From an uncultured Eubacteriales bacterium (GTDB lineage: Bacteria > Bacillota > Clostridia > Oscillospirales > Oscillospiraceae): a stretch of 64,000 nt of DNA. The stretch covers positions 1 through 64,000 of the forward strand of contig USAC01000001.1 in the NCBI GenBank assembly GCA_900552475.1, given 5' to 3'. The first letter of the stretch is position 1. Each line of letters opens with the position of its first letter. The position numbers and the translations under genes were made by a program. The notes beneath the pieces were generated by a model. It searched no databases. It worked only from the letters and a program-made list of their open reading frames with translations, and had not been told where the DNA came from. This document shows positions 31,177 to 37,947 of this stretch, in pieces.

Positions 31177-32415
31177 TCAGTAAGTCCAGTCCGCGGAAGA
31201 ATTAGAGCCGGGGGTGGCGGAGACGGTGCTGCTGTCGGCGTATTTCCACTGCTTCATCCATTCGTCATAGCAGACGGCGTCGCCGGGGCAGACGCATTCG
31301 CGGCCATAGACGTCCGTTACGACGAGGGCGAGGGTGTAGATATGCCCCGCCTCAAGCGTGACGGCGCGCGGCGTACGGAAAAAGCTGCTGTCCCTCGCGT
31401 CGGTGTTTGCGTCGGTGTTCGGATCCAGCCACATCACCAGCTTCTGATCCCGGAACAGACCCATGCGCAGCTGCGCGGGCTCCGAGGGCGTGAGACTGTC
31501 CTCGTCGATCCAGCGGGTGATGCTGAACTGCTCGCCTTTGCGGAGCAGGCTGTTCATTGTGTCGATGGCGAACAGGAGCGGGGTATCATACAGATCATAG
31601 CGCGGGAAGCTCGCGCTGTAGAGCCCGGTGTACTGCCCGATGAGCTGATACTGGCGCGTGTCGCCCTGCACGAAGGCGGCGAGAATGCTGATCTCGTCGT
31701 CCGTCAGCGGGCAGGTGACGGACGCCGTATAGCACTGGTTCTCACCGAGCGTCCCCTCGGCGGAGACGATCTCCTCGCCGCAGTCGACGGTGAAAACGGC
31801 GGTCATGCCGTCGACGTAGGTCTTCGGCGCGGCGCTGAGCGAGAACGTCACCGTCCCGGCGGCATAGTCGACGGATGCGATGTCCGTGCTCTCGGAGAGT
31901 GTGATGTTCACCTGCTGCTCGAGCAGTGAGCGCACCTGATCGGAGATGGTGCCGATCTGGCTGCCGACACTGTAATTGACGTTATTGAGCGCCTGCTGCA
32001 GGTTCTGATAGTCCTGCCGGACGGAACGCAGCTGCCCGAACAGATACAGCAGCAGCGCGCACGCGAGCACGCAGCCGAGGACGGCTGGCCAGCGGCGGCG
32101 CTTCGGCTGCGCCGCCTGATAGCGCCGCGCCAGCTCCTCCACCATCCGCAGCTGCGCCTCGGTCAGCTCACCTTCATCGTCCGCGGGAGCGCCCGCATCG
32201 GCGCCCTCCGGGGCGTCTGTCTCCTCGCCGAGGAGCCAGCCCACCGAGACGGAGAACTGGCGGCTCAGCGTCACCAGCTTTTCGATCTCCGGCAGCGCCG
32301 CGTCCGACTCCCATTTATAGATCGCCTGCCGCGAGACGCCCAGCTGCGCGCCCAGTTGTTCCTGTGAAAGGCCCAGCGCCTTCCTCCTCTGCGCGATTCG
32401 TTGTCCGATGGTCAT
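31177..32415 (-). CDS. XRE-family transcriptional regulator with transmembrane and extracytoplasmic domains
   Basis: This 412-residue protein has a helix-turn-helix at residues about 3-58 (MTIGQRIAQRRKALGLSQEQ, VSRQAIYKWE), an acidic linker, a basic patch (QPKRRRW), one TM helix (about 109-128) and a short coiled-coil (LRSVRQDYQNLQQALNNV). A roughly 250-residue beta-rich domain predicted to be outside follows (VDYAAGTVTFSLSAAPKTYV, FTVDCGEEIVSAEGTL). The ATG at 32415 is chosen for AAAGGAG upstream. It looks like a one-component membrane sensor, and the external domain is not recognised. The gene ends two bases from a family A repeat. Confidence 0.75.
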   Translation of the reverse strand: MTIGQRIAQRRKALGLSQEQLGAQLGVSRQAIYKWESDAALPEIEKLVTLSRQFSVSVGWLLGEETDAPEGADAGAPADDEGELTEAQLRMVEELARRYQAAQPKRRRWPAVLGCVLACALLLYLFGQLRSVRQDYQNLQQALNNVNYSVGSQIGTISDQVRSLLEQQVNITLSESTDIASVDYAAGTVTFSLSAAPKTYVDGMTAVFTVDCGEEIVSAEGTLGENQCYTASVTCPLTDDEISILAAFVQGDTRQYQLIGQYTGLYSASFPRYDLYDTPLLFAIDTMNSLLRKGEQFSITRWIDEDSLTPSEPAQLRMGLFRDQKLVMWLDPNTDANTDARDSSFFRTPRAVTLEAGHIYTLALVVTDVYGRECVCPGDAVCYDEWMKQWKYADSSTVSATPGSNSSADWTY

Positions 32416-32509
32416 ATGCCCGGCTCCTTTCTCTCTTGTTGGCCCCACGATACCACGGCGGGGCCGCAAACGCCACCAACCGGGGGATGGAAATCCGTCA
32501 ACCGGCGGT

Positions 32510-33238
32510 TTACATCGCGCTTTCCGGGAGGGGGAGCGTGCGCAGCAGCGCGCGGCCGAAGCACGTTGGGCCGGAAACGCTGCCCGTGGGGAACGTGAGC
32601 ACCTCGCCCGCGGTGCGGTTCAGAGGGAGAAGCCGCACCGCGCCGCCTTCGCCCCGGGTATACTGCCGCACGAGCATCGCGCCGCCGATGCAGAAGAGCC
32701 CCACGTCGCCGTTCGCGAGCGGGGCGTGATGGATGTAGATGACGGAGCCGCTTGGAATATACGGCGCCATGGAGTCCCCCTCCATGCGCACGGCCAGCTC
32801 CGCGGCGGGCGGCACGTCGCCGGTGACGGTGAGGAGTTCATAGTCGAGACCGGGAACCGGCGCGGCCGCACCCGCCGCCGCGGGCGAGCGGTAGAGCGGG
32901 ATGGTGCGCGCGGGCTCGCCCTGCATACGGCACAGCGCGTCGAGGAGCGTGTGGATGGTCTGCCGCCCGGCGGGGCTGAGGGCGCGGTACTTTTCCACGA
33001 GGGTGCGCTCCTCCGGCGACGCGTCGCCGCCCGCGCTCTCGAAGCTGCCGCGGTAGAGATAGTTTGGCTCGACGTGCAGCGCGTCGATAATCCGGAGGAG
33101 AATCTCCTCCTTCGGCGCGCTGACGCCCGTCTCATAGTTGCCGACGGCGGACTGCGACACCCCCAGCTGCTTTGCCAGCTCCGATCTGGACAGGCCAAGC
33201 TCCTTCCGCCTGCACTTGAGCTGTTCGCCAAAACTCAT
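32510..33238 (-). CDS. phage-type repressor: XRE helix-turn-helix plus S24 (LexA/CI-like) domain with Lys-to-Arg change
   Basis: This 242-residue protein has an XRE HTH at residues about 2-56 (LGLSRSELAKQLGVSQSAVG) and a C-terminal S24 domain (about 118-240). The nucleophile serine is present (RMEGDSMAPYIPSG, Ser156), and an Ala-Gly pair at 122-123 could be the cleavage site. Alignment with related repressors puts Arg191 (MLVRQY) where the general-base lysine belongs (YCKQY), so self-cleavage is doubtful. The start at 33238 follows GGGAGGA. Its promoter and four palindromes lie just upstream. Probably an autoregulating repressor of a mobile-element type. Confidence 0.8.
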   Translation of the reverse strand: MSFGEQLKCRRKELGLSRSELAKQLGVSQSAVGNYETGVSAPKEEILLRIIDALHVEPNYLYRGSFESAGGDASPEERTLVEKYRALSPAGRQTIHTLLDALCRMQGEPARTIPLYRSPAAAGAAAPVPGLDYELLTVTGDVPPAAELAVRMEGDSMAPYIPSGSVIYIHHAPLANGDVGLFCIGGAMLVRQYTRGEGGAVRLLPLNRTAGEVLTFPTGSVSGPTCFGRALLRTLPLPESAM

Positions 33239-33279
33239 GCCGCATCCTCCCTTCGACAAGCTCCGACTGATTCCACCTG

Positions 33280-33308
33280 ATGCTACCACAATTCTTGTGA
33301 TATGTCAA
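33280..33308 (-). promoter_or_regulatory. promoter of the S24-type repressor gene
   Basis: On the minus strand TTGACA, 17 bp and TAGCAT lie 42 bp before the start. The first palindrome of the array lies inside the spacer. Confidence 0.7.
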
Positions 33309-33392
33309 ATCAAAATAACAAGTTTCTTGTTAAAATGGGCTTGACATACAAGTTTTCTTGTGATATTGTAACTTCAATCACAAGATTCTTGT
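33287..33392. promoter_or_regulatory. array of four CTTGT palindromes (repressor operator array)
   Basis: CACAA-TTC-TTGTG (33287-33299), TAACAAG-TTT-CTTGTTA (33316-33332), ACAAG-TTTT-CTTGT (33348-33361) and ACAAG-ATT-CTTGT (33380-33392) are centred at 33293, 33324, 33354.5 and 33386, that is 31, 30.5 and 31.5 bp apart (three helical turns). Two of them sit inside the spacers of opposite promoters. Confidence 0.75.
33341..33369 (+). promoter_or_regulatory. orphan plus-strand promoter inside the operator array
   Basis: TTGACA, 17 bp and TATTGT lie with the third palindrome in the spacer. No plus-strand gene follows, and a transcript would run antisense into the GNAT gene at 33509. Confidence 0.6.
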
Positions 33393-33435
33393 TATACAAA
33401 GAACATATCCATAAGAATCCAGAGATATACCAAAT

Positions 33436-33463
33436 AGAAAAAACAGCCGCCCGCGGGCGGCTG
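33436..33463 (-). terminator. terminator of the GNAT gene at 33509
   Basis: The palindromic stem CAGCCGCCCGCGGGCGGCTG is followed on the minus strand by TTTTTT. Confidence 0.85.
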
Positions 33464-33508
33464 CGCAGCCCCGCTTGGCGGGGTCTTCGGAAGGGATATT
33501 GCGGCGGG

Positions 33509-34036
33509 TCAGACGCGCTTTTCCATGCAGACAAGCTGCACATCGGGGATGCCGTTGAACTTGCCCGGTACGATGTCCACCTCACGATAGCCGAGGCGGG
33601 CGTACAGGCGGCGCGCGGAGACGTTGCGCGCGTTCGTGTCGATCCGGAGCCAGGTGCAGCCGTGCTCGCGGGCGTATTGTTCGTAGAAGGCGACGAACTC
33701 CGTGCCGCAGCCGTGCCCCGCGACGAGCGGGTCGGACACGAGCGTGTGCAGCACGAGCACCTGCTCATCCGGCGTCTCCGGCTCCGTCCACGGGACGGCG
33801 GCGTACTGCGGGCACTGCTCATGGTTGATGCGTCCGGCCACGACGACGCGGCCCTCGCGCTCCATGACGAACAGCTCCCCCGCCTCCAGCGCGGCACGCG
33901 CCGTGTCGGCGGTCGGATAGACGCCGCGGATCCAGCCGGTGCTGGCCCCGCCGCGCTCCTCGCGGTCGAGAATGCGGTCGTAGATCACCGCGATGGCCGC
34001 GATGTCGCGCGGCTCGCCCTTGCGGATGGTATGCAT
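33509..34036 (-). CDS. GNAT-family N-acetyltransferase
   Basis: This 175-residue single-domain acetyltransferase opens with MHTIRKGEPRDIAAIAVIYD. It has the acetyl-CoA-binding motif region VLHTLVSDPLVAGHGCGTEF and the C-terminal RIDTNARNVSARRLYARLGY that is typical of GNATs acting on small molecules or protein N-termini. The ATG has AGGAGGG upstream on the minus strand. Its 3' end faces the operator array of the S24-type repressor. The substrate is unknown. Confidence 0.85.
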   Translation of the reverse strand: MHTIRKGEPRDIAAIAVIYDRILDREERGGASTGWIRGVYPTADTARAALEAGELFVMEREGRVVVAGRINHEQCPQYAAVPWTEPETPDEQVLVLHTLVSDPLVAGHGCGTEFVAFYEQYAREHGCTWLRIDTNARNVSARRLYARLGYREVDIVPGKFNGIPDVQLVCMEKRV

Positions 34037-34083
34037 AGAATCACCCTCCTATTATTTATATAGAAATCGACAAATAGAGAAAG

Positions 34084-34140
34084 AAAAAATACCAACTGCT
34101 TTTCAGGCAATTGGTATTTTTTGGTGGGGGATGGTGGATT
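34084..34140 (-). repeat. duplicated tRNA-Tyr 3' end plus terminator (distal copy)
   Basis: The segment AAAAAATACCAACTGC...GCAATTGGTATTTTTT plus GGTGGGGGATGGTGGATT repeats the terminator and the last 20 or so bases (with CCA) of tRNA-Tyr at 34183-34240. The tRNA-end part is offset by exactly 100 bp with one mismatch in 34. An inverted partial version (AATCCACGCCCCCAC) lies between them at 34165-34179. Confidence 0.75.
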
Positions 34141-34182
34141 TACCCTAACGGGCATAAACCTCGAATCCACGCCCCCACAGCA

Positions 34183-34220
34183 AAAAAATACCAACTGCCC
34201 GTGTGGGCAATCGGTATTTT
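34183..34220 (-). terminator. terminator directly after tRNA-Tyr
   Basis: AAATACC(A/G)A-type stem: AATACCAACTGCCC pairs with GGGCAATCGGTATT around a short loop, with A and T runs on the arms. It ends two bases from the tRNA CCA. Confidence 0.75.
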
Positions 34221-34221
34221 T

Positions 34222-34306
34222 TGGTGGGGGATGGTGGATTCGAACCACCGAAGGCAGCGCCAGCAGATTTACAGTCTGTCCCCTTTGGCCACTCGGGAAA
34301 TCCCCC
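34222..34306 (-). tRNA. tRNA-Tyr (anticodon GTA)
   Basis: The minus strand gives a class II tRNA of 85 nt: acceptor GGGGGAT/ATCCCCC, anticodon stem CAGA/TCTG with loop CTGTAAA, a long variable arm, T-arm GGTGGTTCGAATCCACC and encoded CCA. It is the second gene of a tRNA-Thr/tRNA-Tyr transcription unit. Confidence 0.95.
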
Positions 34307-34318
34307 ATAATATATCAT

Positions 34319-34394
34319 TGGAGCTGGTGGACGGATTCGAACCCCCGACCTGCTGATTACAAATCAGCTGCTCTACCAGCTGAGCTACACCAGC
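34319..34394 (-). tRNA. tRNA-Thr (anticodon TGT)
   Basis: The minus strand gives acceptor GCTGGTG/CACCAGC, D-arm AGCTCAGCTGGTAGAGC, anticodon stem CTGAT/ATCAG with loop TTGTA and anticodon TGT, T-arm CGGGGGTTCGAATCCG and encoded CCA. It is 12 bp upstream of tRNA-Tyr. Confidence 0.95.
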
Positions 34395-34415
34395 ATTTTT
34401 GATCCAGCAGAACAC

Positions 34416-34444
34416 ATGATAGCAGATGTCTCCCGGTTTGTCAA
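34416..34444 (-). promoter_or_regulatory. promoter of the tRNA-Thr/tRNA-Tyr unit
   Basis: On the minus strand TTGACA, 17 bp and TATCAT end 21 bp before the mature tRNA-Thr. Confidence 0.8.
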
Positions 34445-34505
34445 CCGTTATTTCGCGCTTTAAGTCGATTTTTTTGAAATTTTTATACGGAGAGGATGGA
34501 TCAAC

Positions 34506-34739
34506 ATGACCCTGAAGGAGCTTTCGCCGCTGTATCTGGAGTCCGCCCGCCTGATTTCGGAGCGGATGTCGCTGCTGCGGCGGCAGAGACGGGAGACGGA
34601 TGACCCGCAGGAGCGGTTCCGGCTGGAGCGGCGGCTTCTGGAGCTGCGCCCGATGCTGACGCAGATGAACCAGCTGGCCGAGCTGACCGCGCGCTATTAT
34701 GAGAGGGGGTATGACCGTAATGGGCACTACACGCTATGA
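34506..34739 (+). CDS. small helical protein, partner of the sigma-region-4-like protein
   Basis: This 77-residue charged, all-helical protein (LKELSPLYLESARLISERMS, LRRQRRE, ERFRLERRLLELRPMLTQMN) has no recognised domain, but short coiled-coil proteins like it commonly precede a region-4-only sigma-like protein in Firmicute mobile elements and chromosomes. GGAGAGG lies upstream of the ATG. The next gene starts inside its last 30 bases. Confidence 0.6.
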   Translation: MTLKELSPLYLESARLISERMSLLRRQRRETDDPQERFRLERRLLELRPMLTQMNQLAELTARYYERGYDRNGHYTL

Positions 34740-35007
34740 CCCGCTGGACCGGGCGAGCCTGCAGCTGTGGATGGAGGGGCGGAACGACGACAACCACCTC
34801 CAGCTCGAGCGGCTGCTGCGCAACCTCCCGCTCGCCGTGGAGCAGGAGCTGACGCCGCGCCAGCGCCAAATTCTCCGCATGCGCTATTCGTCCGGCATGA
34901 GAAACGTCGAGATCGCGCGGGCGCTGGGGGTGAACAAATCGACCGTCACGCGCACGCTCAACCGCGCCGTAGAGCGTCTTTTCCGCACGCTTCGCTACAG
35001 TCTATGA
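34711..35007 (+). CDS. sigma-70 region 4-like DNA-binding protein
   Basis: This is a 98-residue protein if it starts at 34711 (MTVMGTTRYD) and 95 if at the second ATG, 34720. The latter is better spaced from GAGAGGGGG. The C-terminal 60 residues form a sigma region 4/LuxR-type helix-turn-helix (LTPRQRQILRMRYSSGMRNV, EIARALGVNKSTVTRTLNRA). There is no region 2, so it is not a complete sigma factor and may be an ArpU-like late regulator. It overlaps the preceding small gene and is probably translationally coupled to it. Confidence 0.7.
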   Translation: MTVMGTTRYDPLDRASLQLWMEGRNDDNHLQLERLLRNLPLAVEQELTPRQRQILRMRYSSGMRNVEIARALGVNKSTVTRTLNRAVERLFRTLRYSL

Positions 35008-35035
35008 ACTTTTTCCGTAAATTTTACAAAAACCC

Positions 35036-35063
35036 TTGACTTTTCCGCCAGAGAACATATAAT
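35036..35063 (+). promoter_or_regulatory. promoter of the yitT-type gene
   Basis: TTGACT, 16 bp and TATAAT. A second start is possible from the extended -10 TGGTATAAT at 35099-35107. Confidence 0.7.
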
Positions 35064-35127
35064 GCGAGTGCTATTAAACGCAGAATGGATGATTTTGGTG
35101 GTATAATCGAAAGGAGAAGGGCGTTTT

Positions 35128-36009
35128 ATGTACGATAGAGTGCTGCATAACCGCTGGAGCAAGCTGGCCACGGCCGTGGCCGGGGCGGTGCTGATGGCGG
35201 TGGCGATCAACCTGTTCATCGTGCCGCAGGGGCTCTATACCGGCGGCCTGCTCGGATTGTGTCAGGTGATCCGAACGCTGCTGGTGACGAAGCTCGGCGT
35301 CACGGCGAATTTCGACATTGCGGGCCTGATCTATCTTGCGAGCAACGTGCCGCTGCTGCTTCTGGCATATAAGACGCTCGGGCGGACGTTCGTCCTGCGG
35401 CTGACGATCTGCACGGTGGTGAACTCGCTGTCGATGTCGATCATCCCGGTTCCGGCGCAGCCAATCATTCCGGATCTGCTGACGAGCTGCATGGTCGGCG
35501 GTATCCTCGTGGGCTTTTCAAGCGGCCTGATGCTCACCTGCGGCGGCTCGAGCGGCGGCATGGACATTCTCGGGCTGTACCTCTCGAAAAAGGGCACGGG
35601 CTTCACGGTGGGAAAGTTCTCCCTCCTCTTCAACGCCATGCTCTATACGCTCTGCCTGCTCCTTTTCAACGCGCAGACCGCGATTTACTCCGCGATCTAC
35701 ACGGTGTTCAGCTCCCTGTTCGTCGACCGCGTGCATCAGCAGAATATCACCGTGCAGGTCACGATCATGACCAAGGTGATGGACATCAAGCCGTTTCAGG
35801 CGATTCTGCACCGGCTCGACCGCGGCCTGACCCGCTGGACGGGACAGGGCGCCTACACGGGCGAGCCGGTGCAGGTGCTGTGCATCTGCGTGTCGAAGTA
35901 CGAGCTGGAGACGCTGCAGCAGGAGGTCAATAAGATCGACCCCGCCGCGTTCTTCATCGTGCAGGAGGGCGTCCGCACGGGCGGGAATTTCAAGGCGCAT
36001 CTATCGTAA
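35128..36009 (+). CDS. YitT family membrane protein (DUF161/DUF2179)
   Basis: This 293-residue protein has five or six TM helices in the first 200 residues (INLFIVPQGLYTGGLLGLCQ, GFSSGLMLTCGGSSGGMDIL) and a C-terminal soluble DUF2179 domain (QAILHRLDRGLTRWTGQGAY, VQVLCICVSKYELETLQQEV, DPAAFFIVQEG) that in the family resembles small ligand-binding domains. The function of YitT proteins is not settled, and transport is suspected. AAGGAGAAGGG lies upstream of the ATG. Confidence 0.88.
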   Translation: MYDRVLHNRWSKLATAVAGAVLMAVAINLFIVPQGLYTGGLLGLCQVIRTLLVTKLGVTANFDIAGLIYLASNVPLLLLAYKTLGRTFVLRLTICTVVNSLSMSIIPVPAQPIIPDLLTSCMVGGILVGFSSGLMLTCGGSSGGMDILGLYLSKKGTGFTVGKFSLLFNAMLYTLCLLLFNAQTAIYSAIYTVFSSLFVDRVHQQNITVQVTIMTKVMDIKPFQAILHRLDRGLTRWTGQGAYTGEPVQVLCICVSKYELETLQQEVNKIDPAAFFIVQEGVRTGGNFKAHLS

Positions 36010-36170
36010 CTTTGTCAAAAAAGGCCGACGGCCTTTTTTGGCAAAGGGGATTCGCTCCGAACCGCGCATTTTTGCGTGCTGCGCGCAAAGTGTATTTTGC
36101 GACGTACACGCCGCCGCAAAATACGGATTTGACTTTATTCGCGCCGGGCGCGGCGCGCACTCTGCGAGAC
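36010..36170 (-). repeat. dispersed intergenic repeat, family A, copy 5
   Basis: It is inverted relative to copy 1: the terminator-like hairpin CAAAAAAGGCC/GGCCTTTTTTG opens immediately after the YitT stop, then TCGCTCCGAACCGCGC, GCGTGCTGCGCGC, GCGACGTACACGCCGCCGC and GCGCGCACTCTGCGAG follow. It sits between convergent genes. Confidence 0.8.
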
Positions 36171-36173
36171 ATG

Positions 36174-36214
36174 GGAAAGCCCCTCCGGCCGTGGGCCGGA
36201 GGGGCTTTCCTTTT
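36174..36214 (+). terminator. strong hairpin terminator between yitT-type and anti-sigma genes
   Basis: GGAAAGCCCCTCCGGCC and its complement form a 17-bp perfect stem with loop GTG, followed by TTTT on the plus strand. The minus-strand gene ends at its edge. Confidence 0.85.
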
Positions 36215-37361
36215 ATGAGAGGTCGAAGTCAGCGTCCTTCAGGCCGACGCCTTCGACGAGGCCGCTGTCGATCAGGCGCAGGAGCGCGGCGGGCGAGGCG
36301 GTGACGTAGGCACCGTCGAAGGTCATGCCCACGTCCTGCAGCCCCTTGAGCAGGTAGCTGTAGGATTTGGTTTGGTACGCCGCCGCGTCGGGGTCGATCC
36401 AGTCGACGATTTTCTGGTGATCCGCCATATACTGCAGCCGGCTCTCGAGAGACTGACGCAGATTCTCCGCCGTGAGCGGCTGCTGATAGAGGTCGAGCAT
36501 GGGATATGCGTCATTGTAGTCCGTCAGGTTTGCGCCGCCCGGCGAGACGGTCAGAAAGAGGTCGCCGCCGGAGAGGTAGGTGTTGACGCGGATGTTTTCA
36601 AACGTCAAGTCCTCATCTTGCCAGTCGGCGAGCAGCTGTGCCAGTGTCTCGAACGTCAGATCCTCCGCAAAGTGGATGCTGGCATAGACCTTCACGCCGC
36701 TTGGCAGCGCGGCGAGCGTCTCCCGCCGCAGCGCCAGCGTCTCCCGCTGCCGCGCCTGCAGCTCCTCCTCGGAGAGGTGCGCCGTATATTCGCTGAAATC
36801 CCCGATGAGTCGATAGCCCGCCGCCTGCAGGCGCGCGACATCGCCCTCCAGCCCGTGCAGAATGCCGAGCGTCACCCTGCCGCTGACGGAAAAGCTCCCG
36901 TCCTTATCCCAGAACAGAAACGTCAGCTTTTCCGTCCCGAATCCGCTGCTTTCGGCGTACACACCGGAAAAGTTCGCGCGCGGGATGCGCAGTGCGGTGA
37001 ACACCTGCATCGTCGCGGGCAGGTTGGCCGGATCCCCGGCCTTGAGCGTGTCACTCCAGTCGACCTTCACCGCGCGGCGGTTGATGGCCGGGAAGAGCAC
37101 CAGCTGCGCCAGCACGCCCAGCGCCAGCACTGCGGCGAGCACCCCGACCGCGACGCGCGCCGTGCGGCGGCGCACCTGACGGCGCGCGCGGCGCAGCTCC
37201 TCCTGCAGCCGCTGCGCATCCGGCGGCGGGAGCGGCGGGCGCTCCTCCTCGATATAGGCCTCCAGCAGGCGGAACTTCTCCAGCTCCGCCTCGACCTGCG
37301 AGATCTCCTCGCCGTCGGCCGTTCCGCTCCGATAGCGGCTCCACAGGGTTTCAAAGTCCAT
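36213..37361 (-). CDS. anti-sigma factor with sigma-regulator N- and C-terminal domains
   Basis: This 382-residue single-pass membrane protein has a short cytoplasmic N-terminal domain (MDFETLWSRYRSGTADGEEI) for binding the sigma factor, a basic stretch (RRARRQVRRRTARV), a TM helix (about residues 69-90) and a long extracytoplasmic region (VDWSDTLKAGDPANLP, KVYASIHFAEDLTFETLAQL, with a late Sigma_reg_C-like segment). It overlaps the ECF sigma gene by 11 bp, the standard sigma/anti-sigma arrangement, so release of the sigma presumably follows an envelope signal. There is no zinc-finger HxxxCxxC motif, so it is not of the ZAS type. Confidence 0.8.
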   Translation of the reverse strand: MDFETLWSRYRSGTADGEEISQVEAELEKFRLLEAYIEEERPPLPPPDAQRLQEELRRARRQVRRRTARVAVGVLAAVLALGVLAQLVLFPAINRRAVKVDWSDTLKAGDPANLPATMQVFTALRIPRANFSGVYAESSGFGTEKLTFLFWDKDGSFSVSGRVTLGILHGLEGDVARLQAAGYRLIGDFSEYTAHLSEEELQARQRETLALRRETLAALPSGVKVYASIHFAEDLTFETLAQLLADWQDEDLTFENIRVNTYLSGGDLFLTVSPGGANLTDYNDAYPMLDLYQQPLTAENLRQSLESRLQYMADHQKIVDWIDPDAAAYQTKSYSYLLKGLQDVGMTFDGAYVTASPAALLRLIDSGLVEGVGLKDADFDLS

Positions 37362-37845
37362 AGCCGTCCTCCTCCATCTCCCGGCGCAGATGCCGGCGCG
37401 CCCGGTACAGGCGCGTTTTTGCCGCGCCGGGGGTCATGCCCGTCAGCTGCGCAATCTCACTGAGCGGCCGCCGCGCGAAGTAAAACAGGTTCAAAAGCTC
37501 CTGTTCGTCCTCCGAAAGGCGCGCAATGGCGCGGTAGAGCGCGATCAGCTCCTCGCGCTGCAGCAGCCGCTCCTCCGGCGTCGGCGCACTGTCGGCCCGC
37601 TCCGGGGGATCCCCGTCCGCATGGCGGCGGCGTTTGCGCCGGTGGTCGCAGAGAAGGTTCCGGCACACGCGCATCAGCCAGTACGGAAACGAGGGGACAT
37701 CCTCCGGCAGGGAGAGATACGCGCGGACGAACGCCTCCTGCACCAGATCCTCGGCCAGATGCCGGTCGCGGCACAGAGCGAGCAGATAGAACAGCGCGGG
37801 CTGATAATACCGCTCGTAGAGCTGCGCCAGCACGTCTCTGTCCAC
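37351..37845 (-). CDS. ECF-type RNA polymerase sigma factor
   Basis: This 164-residue sigma-70 family protein has only regions 2 and 4. Region 2 (LYERYYQPALFYLLALCRDR, LAEDLVQEAFVRAYLSL, FPYWLMRVCRNLLCDHRRKR) binds the core and the -10 element. Region 4 (LSEDEQELLNLFYFARRPLS, EIAQLTGMTPGAAKTRLYRA) binds the -35. The start is a GTG (37845) with GGAGGGG upstream, because the nearby ATG is out of frame. It is cotranscribed with its anti-sigma gene and probably autoregulated from the TGTAACC promoter just upstream. Confidence 0.9.
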   Translation of the reverse strand: MDRDVLAQLYERYYQPALFYLLALCRDRHLAEDLVQEAFVRAYLSLPEDVPSFPYWLMRVCRNLLCDHRRKRRRHADGDPPERADSAPTPEERLLQREELIALYRAIARLSEDEQELLNLFYFARRPLSEIAQLTGMTPGAAKTRLYRARRHLRREMEEDGYGL

Positions 37846-37870
37846 GCCATCCCCTCCTCTCTGTCTCTAT

Positions 37871-37896
37871 AACGAACGAACCGGTAAAAGGTTACA
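37871..37896 (-). promoter_or_regulatory. candidate ECF sigma autoregulated promoter
   Basis: On the minus strand TGTAACC, 15 bp and CGTTAT lie 26 bp before the sigma gene. The AAC-type -35 and CGT-type -10 fit Firmicute ECF promoters, and no good sigma-A promoter is seen. Confidence 0.5.
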
Positions 37897-37899
37897 GAA

Positions 37900-37941
37900 A
37901 AAGCCGCCATGCGGGAAAAATTTCCTGTATGGCGGCTTTCT
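37900..37941 (-). terminator. terminator of the glucokinase gene
   Basis: AAAGCCGCCAT.C.GGAAA pairs with its complement across a short loop and is followed by TTTTT on the minus strand, seven bases past the stop. Confidence 0.85.
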
Positions 37942-37947
37942 GGATGC

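Noticed and set aside
34120..34180. Possible additional small tRNA gene on the minus strand ending in CCACCA
   Set aside because: Only about 57 nt, no D-arm or anticodon arm. It is explained as a duplicated and inverted tRNA-Tyr 3' end.
31177..36009. Intact prophage suggested by repressor, sigma-like protein and tRNA sites
   Set aside because: No integrase, terminase, capsid or lysis genes are present. At most a decayed remnant.
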